Source: Aeropyrum sp. (GTDB taxonomy: Archaea > Thermoproteota > Thermoprotei_A > Sulfolobales > Acidilobaceae). Taken from it: a DNA stretch of 64,000 nt. Position numbers and translations under genes: made by a program. Of the stretch, positions 26,601-33,186 are shown in pieces (position 1 is the stretch's first letter; every line of letters starts with the position of its first letter). The stretch lies in NCBI GenBank assembly GCA_015523465.1, contig WAKF01000077.1, forward strand, positions 1 to 64,000, written 5' to 3'. Under the pieces are notes generated by a model. That model did no database searches, was not told where the DNA came from, and saw only the letters and a list, made by a program, of their open reading frames with translations.

Positions 26601-28052
26601 CATCCTTTGAGCGTCTTTCAGCGCCTTCTCAGCCTTCTTAGTAGAATCTTCGTGGACCTCGACCAGGGCTTTAGCAGACTCGATTAGGTCCTCAGCCAGG
26701 TCTAGAGCCTCCTCAGCATCCTCCACTAGATCCTCTGCATCGTCAATCCTCCCCTCTTCAAGGGCTTTACGTGCTTCCCCAAGCAGGTCTAACGCTTTAT
26801 TAACATATTCTCTAGCCCGCCCTAGAATCTCAACCGCCTCCTCAACGTTCATGTCAGAAGCTGTCCTCTCTAATTCACCTATGAGTTCTTGGAGCCTTGA
26901 AGCCTCAGCCTCCAGCCTGTCAATATCGTCCTGGAGATCTCTTTCTTTGCCTTTCGGGCTCAACATTTCATCTACAGCTTCAACGAGGCTTTCAGCAGCC
27001 CTCACAAGCCCCTGGGCACTACCTACAAGCTTTACAGCCTCCGCGTAACGACCTTCCTCCAGGGCTTCTTCAGCTCTAGCTACGAGCTCTTCAGCCTCGT
27101 TTACGTGTTTCTCAGCCCTCTCTAATAGAGTCTCGGCACCCTTACCCTGGGGCGGGTTCTTAACCAGGATCTCCCTCAAGGCTTCTATCCTCGCCTTTAC
27201 ATCGCTTATCCTAGCCTTAACCTCCTCTATAGCCTCCCTTATACTCGGCGGCAGTGCCTCCTCAGCCTTGCCTGCTGAGCCTCCTTTCACTGCGGTCTCA
27301 GCTACCAGGATGCTAGTCTTAGCAGTCTCCAGAACCGAGATTGCTGTCTCAACGCCTATCAAAGCCTCTTCGGCTCCCTCTTCCTTGAGCTTCTCTCTAA
27401 CCTTCCCTAATACCACTATAGCCTTCTCAACGCTCTCTCTAGCCTTTTCGAGGGCTTCTAGGGCATCGCCTTTAACAGCATGTTCGACTGCAGCCTCGGT
27501 GACGACCTCAGCCGCATCCATCCCCGCCTGAGAAGCTAGTAGGGCCTCTACGCGGGCAAGCTCCTCTAAAGCAGTTAGCGGGTCGCCTTCGGCAGCCTTC
27601 TTTAGAGCCTCAGCTATCCCCCTAAGCTCCGGGATTCCTCGAGACTCTGCAATGGCCTCGAGGACCTTGGCAGCCCTCTGTAGAACCTCGCTTGCTAGTC
27701 TAGTCTTCAGTTCCTCTCCCCTAGTGGACTCTGCAAGAACCTCCCGGACCTTGGCGAGCACCTCTTCTCCCCGGGAGGCTAGGTCTCTAGCTTTCTCGGG
27801 CGGAATTGTAGTGGGGTCGGCGCTTAAGATCTCGTCTACAACAGCCCTCTCGTCCTCGCTAAGGGTTTCTAGAACGTGTGGAGCAGTCTCTACAATGCTC
27901 TTAAACACTCTCTGTAGTACTGCCACCTTGAGAGCGTCAATCCCCACGCTTTCAGGCTCAGACTGTGCTAGGCTGTTCGTCACGGGTAAGGCTAGGTTTA
28001 GTATTAGCATAGCCAGCAGGGCTAAGGCCCAGGCGCTCCGCAGACCGCTCAC
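23661..28052 (-). CDS. Giant secreted helical-repeat (coiled-coil) protein
   Basis: The 1463-residue protein has a signal peptide (SAWALALLAMLILNLALPVTNSLAQ) and then almost nothing but Lys/Glu/Ala/Leu helix. I count about 13 recurring turns of the form L-x-x-GD-x-x-x-A-x-x-LV, for example LEEGRYAEAVKLV, LDEGDRGRAEKLL, LENGDYEKAKEKL and LQAGDVERAKQLV. Alternate turns such as GASEAVDLLEEA and GDHEAQKLLEEA lie between them, so the unit is about 100-110 residues with four helices. I see no cysteine, no C-terminal anchor and no enzyme motif. GTG 28052 follows GGAGGGTGAG and is buried in a hairpin. It faces a membrane regulator gene. A cell-surface spacer, filament or envelope-stabilising role is only a guess. 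Confidence 0.85.
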   Translation of the reverse strand: MSGLRSAWALALLAMLILNLALPVTNSLAQSEPESVGIDALKVAVLQRVFKSIVETAPHVLETLSEDERAVVDEILSADPTTIPPEKARDLASRGEEVLAKVREVLAESTRGEELKTRLASEVLQRAAKVLEAIAESRGIPELRGIAEALKKAAEGDPLTALEELARVEALLASQAGMDAAEVVTEAAVEHAVKGDALEALEKARESVEKAIVVLGKVREKLKEEGAEEALIGVETAISVLETAKTSILVAETAVKGGSAGKAEEALPPSIREAIEEVKARISDVKARIEALREILVKNPPQGKGAETLLERAEKHVNEAEELVARAEEALEEGRYAEAVKLVGSAQGLVRAAESLVEAVDEMLSPKGKERDLQDDIDRLEAEASRLQELIGELERTASDMNVEEAVEILGRAREYVNKALDLLGEARKALEEGRIDDAEDLVEDAEEALDLAEDLIESAKALVEVHEDSTKKAEKALKDAQRMLEKALEALKRAEEVIEGGEASEAITEARNLLERAKSILEEAVKALEEGRPGEALELAREAYSIARDAYELALEAYREARMGAAMEAIEVSEKAAALRTYALELSNLASTALEDAPQDVKGRLQGALAKLEKAVEMMDTALEVLAQGKVGEAKGLVERAEVLVEEAREEVYSLIEEAGSPEPVIAFAEAALERLLKEVEELEAAARDLGDEGVLELLREARDALSQANQLLDEARQALDNGNTSQALEKAVEALRLIDEAREAVLAAQIEVKGVKAEKAEEVLNSIEELREAVRELREEAKDLLKELEEEGVDGDVKRLVEEALGLLDRAEEVLDNAEAAVKEGSIDVARGYIEEARSLVEEAAKMMEEAEMMLEERAEKAGALREAIREVMEEAEEVRSEALEVKAEAEEIGASDAVDAAEEAVRLAEEAISLAEEASSYLDSGDLDSAAKSLEEAMKALAEAKKMLAKAKYLLEEAVEEEKDRLKRKAAEIKGEAERLRVEAERLLDEARNAGASEAVDLLEEALSTLEEVEGLVEEALKALDEGDRGRAEKLLEEAEKLLDRAEKLVEEAREKISEAEKLREVEEKVREVRERISELREKAGEIREEAEKAGAEEALRLVEKAVEMLDEAEGMLEDALEAAENGDYDGAWSMIRAAEEMVSKADDMLERAEEALREHRERVEDVKKEIEELSRKAENLRKEAEDVLQAARDAGDSVAEELASKALEFIGKAEDNLEEARAALEDGDVERAKQLVEAADELLDQAERLLEEARMRLEEAVKDLAKAIEELMEEARELMEKAAELLRKAEEKGRSDIAERLREAMDLLKEAMEALKEAKDALENGDYEKAKEKLEEAKAMVEEAEKIIEEAEKALEESVEDELTKTIEELREKAESLMEEARELLRDARRKGDHEAQKLLEEAMQKLADAMQKLGEAEGALQAGDVERAKQLVEEAKKLIEEAEDLIEEARKRMGSGEG

Positions 28053-28073
28053 CCCGGCTCACCCTCCGGGGTG
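28050..28073 (-). promoter_or_regulatory. mRNA hairpin enclosing the start codon and ribosome site
   Basis: On the minus-strand message CACCCCGG (28073-28066) can pair perfectly with CCGGGGTG (28057-28050). The 8-nt loop AGGGTGAG is part of the GGAGGGTGAG ribosome site, and the GTG start codon lies in the 3' arm of the stem. Such a stem would limit translation of the giant protein unless melted or unfolded. Confidence 0.5.
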
Positions 28074-28118
28074 GTGTGAGGGGGTACCCTCCGCATTAAG
28101 AACCCCCTGGAATGTGGG

Positions 28119-28140
28119 GTGGAACCGTTCCACAGGCCTG
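28119..28140. promoter_or_regulatory. Operator candidate with repeated GGAAC half-sites
   Basis: GTGGAACCGTTCCAC (28119-28133) is a perfect 7-1-7 inverted repeat and is followed by the palindrome CAGGCCTG and another GGAAC. The site lies between the divergent giant-protein and membrane-regulator genes, in the leader downstream of a minus-strand TATATAAC box near 28180. It is a good candidate for binding by the adjacent winged-helix protein. Confidence 0.45.
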
Positions 28141-28253
28141 GAACGCAGAGTAGCCATGTATTCTAGGTGGTCTTCCACGTTATATAGCCATTGTGGTGGG
28201 ACCTCGCTTTTTAACCGGTATATTGGGGGGAGTGGTTTAAACGGGGATCCTCT

Positions 28254-29282
28254 GTGGACGGGTCCGCTTTGAGGTTTGCTGTGGCCGCGCTTGGACTCGC
28301 ATTACTAGCCCTTACTTGGAACGCTGTAGGCGCCTGGGGAGAGGCTATTGGTAGTGCCGAGATTAGTATAGCCTCTGACGGCGTTGTAGAGGTTAAGCTT
28401 GAAGCCTCCGTAACTCCGGGTCTAAACGAGATCCCGCTACCTGTAGAACCCGTGCCAACTACTATACTAGTAGAGATAGACGGTACCATAATACCGCCGC
28501 TCTATGTAGAAGGAGTGTTATACGTGCCTAGCGAGGGCGAGGGTGTGGCCAAGGTGTCTTACATAGCTAAGGTCGAAGTGACTGACGGCATTGTAAGCTT
28601 CAATGTGAACCCTAGCGGCGAGGTAACCCTTATTGTTGACCCCCAGGTGATACTGCTAAGCCTCCCCGAGGGTATCACTGGTTACGACATAGGCAGTAAC
28701 GGGAGCCTAGTGATAAAGTTTACAGGACCGTCAGTCATAAAGTTCACTCTATCACAGGCAGTAACAACACCCCCGCCACCAACGGGTGAAGTAACGACTA
28801 CAGAGGCCACCCAGCAGCAAACTACTATGACCGAAACAGCAACTCCAGGAAGTGAGGGTGAGGGAGAGGAGACAAAAACGCCGCCTCCAAGTCCTACTCC
28901 GCAGCCAGCTACGACACCCACCACGCAAGGTGAGGACGGGAATAGGGGGCTACTAGTCATAGCAGCCCTAGGTGCTCTCTCGCTCCTAGTAGCCGGGGGT
29001 GCTGTATACCTGCTATTAAGGTCTAGAGGTGGTCGCGGCGGTGGGGAGGTTGAAACGGCTATACTAGAGCCGGGGGAGCTCGACCAGACGGATAGAGAGA
29101 TAATAGAGGCTCTCAAGAAGGCTGGCGGCGAGGTCCTACAGTCTGAGTTACAGAGGATGCTAAACATGCCTAAGTCCACTCTCTGGAGGAGGCTTAGGAG
29201 GCTTAGGGAGATGGGGTATATTGACATTGTGAGGGAGGGGAAGACTAATAGGGTTAAGCTTCTCAGGGAGCCGGGGGACTAG
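28254..29282 (+). CDS. Membrane-anchored winged-helix regulator with extracellular domain
   Basis: The 342-residue protein has an N-terminal signal segment (FAVAALGLALLALTW), then a beta-rich outside domain (about 35-165). A Thr/Pro-rich linker of about 60 residues follows, then one membrane span (GLLVIAALGALSLLVAGGAVYLLL), and then a cytoplasmic winged helix (about 275-335: REIIEALKKAGGEVLQSELQRMLNMPKSTLWRRLRRL, wing DIVREGKTNRVKLL). The fold order is that of a one-piece sensor and DNA-binding protein working from the membrane. Both GTG 28254 and TTG 28269 are possible starts after TTTAAAC at 28236. It is divergent from the giant helical-repeat gene, which makes that gene its first candidate target. 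The signal sensed is unknown. Confidence 0.8.
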   Translation: MDGSALRFAVAALGLALLALTWNAVGAWGEAIGSAEISIASDGVVEVKLEASVTPGLNEIPLPVEPVPTTILVEIDGTIIPPLYVEGVLYVPSEGEGVAKVSYIAKVEVTDGIVSFNVNPSGEVTLIVDPQVILLSLPEGITGYDIGSNGSLVIKFTGPSVIKFTLSQAVTTPPPPTGEVTTTEATQQQTTMTETATPGSEGEGEETKTPPPSPTPQPATTPTTQGEDGNRGLLVIAALGALSLLVAGGAVYLLLRSRGGRGGGEVETAILEPGELDQTDREIIEALKKAGGEVLQSELQRMLNMPKSTLWRRLRRLREMGYIDIVREGKTNRVKLLREPGD

Positions 29283-29309
29283 CACTTAACCTGCTCCTAC
29301 CACTGAGCC

Positions 29310-29325
29310 TTTAAACCCGCGTTAA
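29310..29325. promoter_or_regulatory. TTTAAACCCGCGTTAA element upstream of citrate synthase
   Basis: TTTAAACCCGCGTTAA lies about 70-85 bp before the likely citrate synthase start and resembles the suf palindromes with one added base. It could simply be a TATA element (TTTAAA). I record it because the match is close, but it is weak evidence of shared control. Confidence 0.2.
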
Positions 29326-29393
29326 GGCGGCGGGGCTTCAGTGTTTTGCCTGATAGATAAGATTCCTCCGCAATCCATATATGAAGTGGATGG

Positions 29394-30593
29394 GTGTGGT
29401 GGTCCTCCTTGGCGCAGCAGCCCGAGTGTAAGGTTGAGGGCAACTATATTGTCGTCCCCAAGGGCCTCGTTAACGTTATAGTGGATGAGACTAAGGTTAG
29501 CGGTGTGGACCCTAAGGGAGAAGCTACTATCTATAGAGGTTATACCATAGAGGATATAGGGGAGCACGCCACCTTCTACGAGGCAGCCCACCTTATACTC
29601 TACGGTCAACTGCCATGCGACGACGAGCTTAAAGAGATAAAAAGGAAGATCGACGCTTACAGGGGTCAAGTCCCGGAGAAGCTGTTCGACGCCCTGAAGC
29701 TGCTACCCCCCACCCACCCCATGTATTATGGCATTTTCGGTGCTAGCTTCCTAGGCCAATACTACGCTCCCGAGTGGAAGTTCGACCCTGACTTCCTCTA
29801 CGACCATGCGCTAAGGCTCATAGCACAGTTACCCGTGATCTTCGCTGCGGGCTGGCACCTAGCCCATAATGGGACCTTCTACAGGCCCGACCCTAGTAAG
29901 GATCATGCATGGGATGTGTTGAGGATGATCGTGGGGAGGGAGCCTAGCGACATTGAGGCTAGGGCGTTTGAGTCAACCCTAGTACTCTACATGGATCACG
30001 GGTTCAACGCTTCAACTTTCACGGTTAGGGTTATAGGCAGCACGCTAAGCGACCTCTACAGCGCCGTCGCAGGGGGGATAGCTGCTCTCAAGGGCCCCCT
30101 ACATGGCGGTGCTAATGAGAAGGCTATGGAGATGCTTCTTGAGGCTAGGAGGATTGCGGAGGAGAAGGGTGTGCCTCTCGAGGAGTACATTGAGGAGTAC
30201 ATTAAGGAGAAGCTTGCCAGGAAGGAGAAGATCATGGGGTTCGGCCATAGGATCTACAAGATCCACGATCCCAGGACGGACGTCGCAGCCAAGTACGTGG
30301 CTAAGCTGAAGGACGGGGAGTTCTGGCTCAAGGTGCTAAAGAAGGCTGAGGAGGTAATGTGGAAGGAGAAGAAGATACCCTCTAACATAGACCTCTACAC
30401 AGGCGTCCTTTACTACCAGCTAGGCATACCGATACCAATGTATACGCCCATATTCGCTATGGGTAGAGTTGTAGGGTGGAGTGCCCACTACATAGAGCAG
30501 GTGCTCAACAACAAGCTTATAAGGCCTACAGAGAAGTATACTGGGCCCGTAGGGCTAAAGTATCAGCCTATCGAGGTTAGGTGTAAGAGGTAA
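29394..30593 (+). CDS. gltA: Citrate synthase
   Basis: The 399-residue enzyme condenses acetyl-CoA with oxaloacetate. Visible blocks are GLVNVIVDETKVSGVDPKGEATIYRGY, LYMDHGFNASTFTVRV, LKGPLHGGANEKAMEML, GFGHRIYKIHDPRTDVAAKY and MGRVVGWSAHYIEQ. These hold the catalytic histidines and the aspartate usually found after the GHR motif. Length suits the dimeric archaeal type. The track begins at GTG 29394, but TTG 29409 (LAQQPECKV) behind GGTGGTCCTCC is an equal candidate. It links acetyl-CoA from acid oxidation or the E1/E2 complex to the citric acid cycle. Confidence 0.95.
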   Translation: MWWSSLAQQPECKVEGNYIVVPKGLVNVIVDETKVSGVDPKGEATIYRGYTIEDIGEHATFYEAAHLILYGQLPCDDELKEIKRKIDAYRGQVPEKLFDALKLLPPTHPMYYGIFGASFLGQYYAPEWKFDPDFLYDHALRLIAQLPVIFAAGWHLAHNGTFYRPDPSKDHAWDVLRMIVGREPSDIEARAFESTLVLYMDHGFNASTFTVRVIGSTLSDLYSAVAGGIAALKGPLHGGANEKAMEMLLEARRIAEEKGVPLEEYIEEYIKEKLARKEKIMGFGHRIYKIHDPRTDVAAKYVAKLKDGEFWLKVLKKAEEVMWKEKKIPSNIDLYTGVLYYQLGIPIPMYTPIFAMGRVVGWSAHYIEQVLNNKLIRPTEKYTGPVGLKYQPIEVRCKR

Positions 30594-30603
30594 CAGCCCC
30601 CTA

Positions 30604-31709
30604 CTACCCCCCGACACTCTTTTTCCTCCAGGCCCTCGGATAAACCCCCCTCTCAATTATTATCCTCGATGGCTTAACGGCGATTCCCCTCTTAGCCTCA
30701 AGCATCTCATCCCAGCCTAACTCAGCTACTCCCAGCCCCACCAGCTCGCCCTTAAGGGTTAGCATAGCCACGAGGTCGCCCCGGGAAAAGCCTTCTTCCA
30801 CCGCTGCTACACCAGGGACTGCGAGCTGAGCACCGTGAGCCAGGCTATCTACAGCCGTATCCCTTACCACCACCTTCGGTATGTGGCACACGCTAAGCTC
30901 TCCAGGCACGACCACCCTCCTAAGCATGTCGTCACTCCCCTCCTCCCTCCACCTGTAAATGGCCTCTGCTAGGTCCTGCATACGAACTAGGAGGCCGCTA
31001 TCCTCGCTGAAGGGCCCGGTTCTAGTCCTCCTAAGCTCCCTCATATGCGCTCCAACTCCGAGCACGAGGCCGATGTCCCAGCACAGCTTCCTCATATACG
31101 TGCCAGCGTCGCAGTCAACCCTCAAAATCGCGAACCTCTCGCCATCATACTCAACCAACTCGATCTTATAGACCCTACGGGTCCTAAGCGCCCTCTTAAC
31201 ACTACTCCTCAACGGGGGCCTCTGGTATATCTCCCCTTCAAACTCCCTCAAAACACTCCTAAGCCTATCCTCAGGCACAGGCCTATGCAACTGCATAACA
31301 CACACATACTCCTTAGTGGAGTGCATGACAGTCCCTATAATCCTCGTCATCCTCTCCAGGGCCACGGGGAGTACTCCGGTAACCTTAGGATCACCCCGCC
31401 CCCCGCCCTTGAGGGGTAGGGGGGCTCTAGGGTCCCCCCGTGGCCCGCCCTCTTTAGCCCTAGCATCTTCTTGACCCACGCTACTACTTCGTGGCTGGTT
31501 GGGCCTGGAGGTTTATCTAGTACTATGAGGCCGTACTGGATGTACTTATCTAGGGGTCTCCTCCAGGGTATGTGGCCGTATTTTGGGTCTGTGGGCTCTT
31601 CTACTTTGAAGTGTATCTTCCTCTCGTTCCCGCATATACTCTTAATCTTCTCGATGAACTTGAGCCCCTCGGCCGTAGCATCATATTCCTCTGCCATACC
31701 CGCTCTCAC
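30604..31709 (-). CDS. cbf5: tRNA/rRNA pseudouridine synthase Cbf5, split by an intron
   Basis: The track shows two overlapping ORFs in different frames (30604-31479 and 31347-31709). They are one gene: exon 1 ends ...AGHGGTL and exon 2 begins [12 protein letters not shown], rebuilding the TruB/Cbf5 catalytic motif [14 protein letters not shown]. Removing 35 nt (about 31392-31426) joins exon 1 (31427-31709) to exon 2 (30604-31391) and gives 356 residues. The catalytic Asp95 codon is split by the junction. The domains are an N-terminal archaeal extension, the catalytic domain (about 58-250) and a C-terminal PUA domain ([17 protein letters not shown] to the end). Cbf5 is the catalytic protein of H/ACA guide RNPs. 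Introns in crenarchaeal cbf5 are established knowledge. Confidence 0.92.
31392..31426 (-). other. Archaeal mRNA intron in cbf5 (35 nt, ends approximate)
   Basis: The inserted minus-strand sequence AGCCCCCCTACCCCTCAAGG and onward to CGGGGTG shifts the frame and replaces Asp-Pro-Lys by unrelated residues unless it is removed. A length of 35 nt is the only one that leaves one codon between ACC (Thr) and GAT-CCT (Asp-Pro). It can fold back through CCCCCC/GGGGGG, as expected for a substrate of the tRNA splicing endonuclease. By hand I could not place a perfect bulge-helix-bulge, so the borders may shift by up to about three bases. Confidence 0.8.
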
Positions 31710-31823
31710 CCCCGGGACTCTAAGTTTTGTCGGGAGGCCTCAACTCTTAAGGCCCTCATGCATGGGTACCTGGTGGAGCTTATTTCCTGGGGTTGCTAGT
31801 GGTATTCTACTTGAGGGGGTTGG

Positions 31824-33182
31824 ATGGGGGAGTATCACGGTTATACTGGGATCGTGGCTGAGGTCCTTAGGAAGGCTGGAGTGAAGCCCGGCGACCTCGT
31901 GAGGATTAGGAGGGGCGATGGGGCTGAGTTCGAGGGCGTGCTCATGCCTCGCTATAGCCTCTCTCCGGGCCCCTACGTCGTCGTTAAACTTAGGAATGGC
32001 TACAACGTGGGGGTTAGGGTGGATCCTTCCACGTCTATAGAGAGGGTTGGGGAGGTGCCTCGAGGCAAGCCTGGGGAGCCTATGCCTCTCGTGGAGGGCC
32101 CCCTCAAGCCTCCCAGGGAGAGGGTTATGATTGTTGGCGCTGGGGGTACTGTTGCTAGTAGGATAGACTATGAGACGGGGGCTGTGAAGCCCTACCTATC
32201 CGTAGACGAGCTGTCACTGAGCGTCCCGGAGTTGTGGCGGTACGCTGACATCGATGCCATGCAGGTATTCCAGATCCTTAGTGAAGATATGAAGCCGAGC
32301 ATGTGGTCTAGGATCGTGGATGAGGTTGCGAGGGCTATAGAGAGGGGTTATGACGGGGTAGTTGTGACGCATGGGACAGACACTATGGCATACACGGCTG
32401 CAGCGCTAGCATTCGCATTCCACAAGGGCCTCCCAGTCCCGGTAGCCCTTACCGGGGCACAGAGGAGTAGTGATAGGCCTAGCAGCGATGCAGCCTTCAA
32501 TCTAACAGCCGCAGTACTAACCGCAGCCCGAGCCCCCTTCGCTGAAGTAGTGGTTGTAATGCACGGGGAGACCGGGGATAGCTATGCATTAGCGCATAGG
32601 GGCGTTAGGGTTAAGAAGATGCACTCTAGCAGGCGGGATGCATTCCAGAGCGTGAATGCCCCGCCCTTGGCGAAGGTCCTACCCTACGAGGGGAAGATAG
32701 AGATGATCGATCAAAGGTATAGGGAGCGTGGCAGGGAGGAGCTAGTCGTTGAAAACGGGTTCCACGAGAGGGTAGCTCTCATAAAGCATTTTCCGGGCGA
32801 CATAGCCTCCGTTATAGACGCCCTCGTTGACAAGGGGTTTAAGGGTATTGTGATCGAGGGGACGGGCTTCGGCCACGTGAGCAGCGACGCTATAAAGAGC
32901 CTTGAGAGGGCTAGGGAGGAGGGTGTCGCAGTGGCTATTGTAACCCAGACCATATTCGGTAGGGTTAACCTTAACGTATACAGTACGGGGAGGATGATGC
33001 TGGCTGCAGGGGTCATACCCCTGGAGGATATGACTGCTGAGGCGGCTTATGCAAAGCTATCATGGGCTCTAGCCAGGGCCGAGAGCCTTGAGGAAGTTAG
33101 GAGGATCATGCTGACAAACCTTGCCGGGGAGATGAGCGGGAGGCACCATCTCAGGCTCTATACCCACACAGGGAGGTGGTGA
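31824..33182 (+). CDS. gatD: Glu-tRNA(Gln) amidotransferase subunit D
   Basis: The 452-residue asparaginase-like subunit frees ammonia from glutamine (or asparagine) for GatE. An N-terminal beta-barrel domain (about 1-90, GDLVRIRRGDGAEFEGVLMPRY) is specific to GatD. The asparaginase domain has MIVGAGGTVASRIDYETGAV (first Thr nucleophile), the VVTHGTDTMAYTAAAL block (second Thr with Asp) and a later IEGTGFGHVSSDAI. It acts as an archaea-specific GatDE heterotetramer that makes Gln-tRNA(Gln). ATG 31824 follows GAGGGGGTTGG. gatE starts 4 nt after its stop. Confidence 0.95.
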   Translation: MGEYHGYTGIVAEVLRKAGVKPGDLVRIRRGDGAEFEGVLMPRYSLSPGPYVVVKLRNGYNVGVRVDPSTSIERVGEVPRGKPGEPMPLVEGPLKPPRERVMIVGAGGTVASRIDYETGAVKPYLSVDELSLSVPELWRYADIDAMQVFQILSEDMKPSMWSRIVDEVARAIERGYDGVVVTHGTDTMAYTAAALAFAFHKGLPVPVALTGAQRSSDRPSSDAAFNLTAAVLTAARAPFAEVVVVMHGETGDSYALAHRGVRVKKMHSSRRDAFQSVNAPPLAKVLPYEGKIEMIDQRYRERGREELVVENGFHERVALIKHFPGDIASVIDALVDKGFKGIVIEGTGFGHVSSDAIKSLERAREEGVAVAIVTQTIFGRVNLNVYSTGRMMLAAGVIPLEDMTAEAAYAKLSWALARAESLEEVRRIMLTNLAGEMSGRHHLRLYTHTGRW

Positions 33183-33186
33183 AGGC

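Noticed and set aside
24151-27531. Series of serine/alanine/leucine-rich plus-strand ORFs (24151, 25510, 25876, 26851, 27268)
   Set aside because: They are antisense shadows of the giant helical-repeat gene; the Glu/Lys/Ala-rich codons give Ser/Leu/Ala on the other strand.
31347-31479. Reading the two cbf5 ORFs as a frameshifted pseudogene
   Set aside because: Exact removal of 35 nt restores the universal catalytic motif, the rest of both halves is intact, and cbf5 introns are known in crenarchaea.
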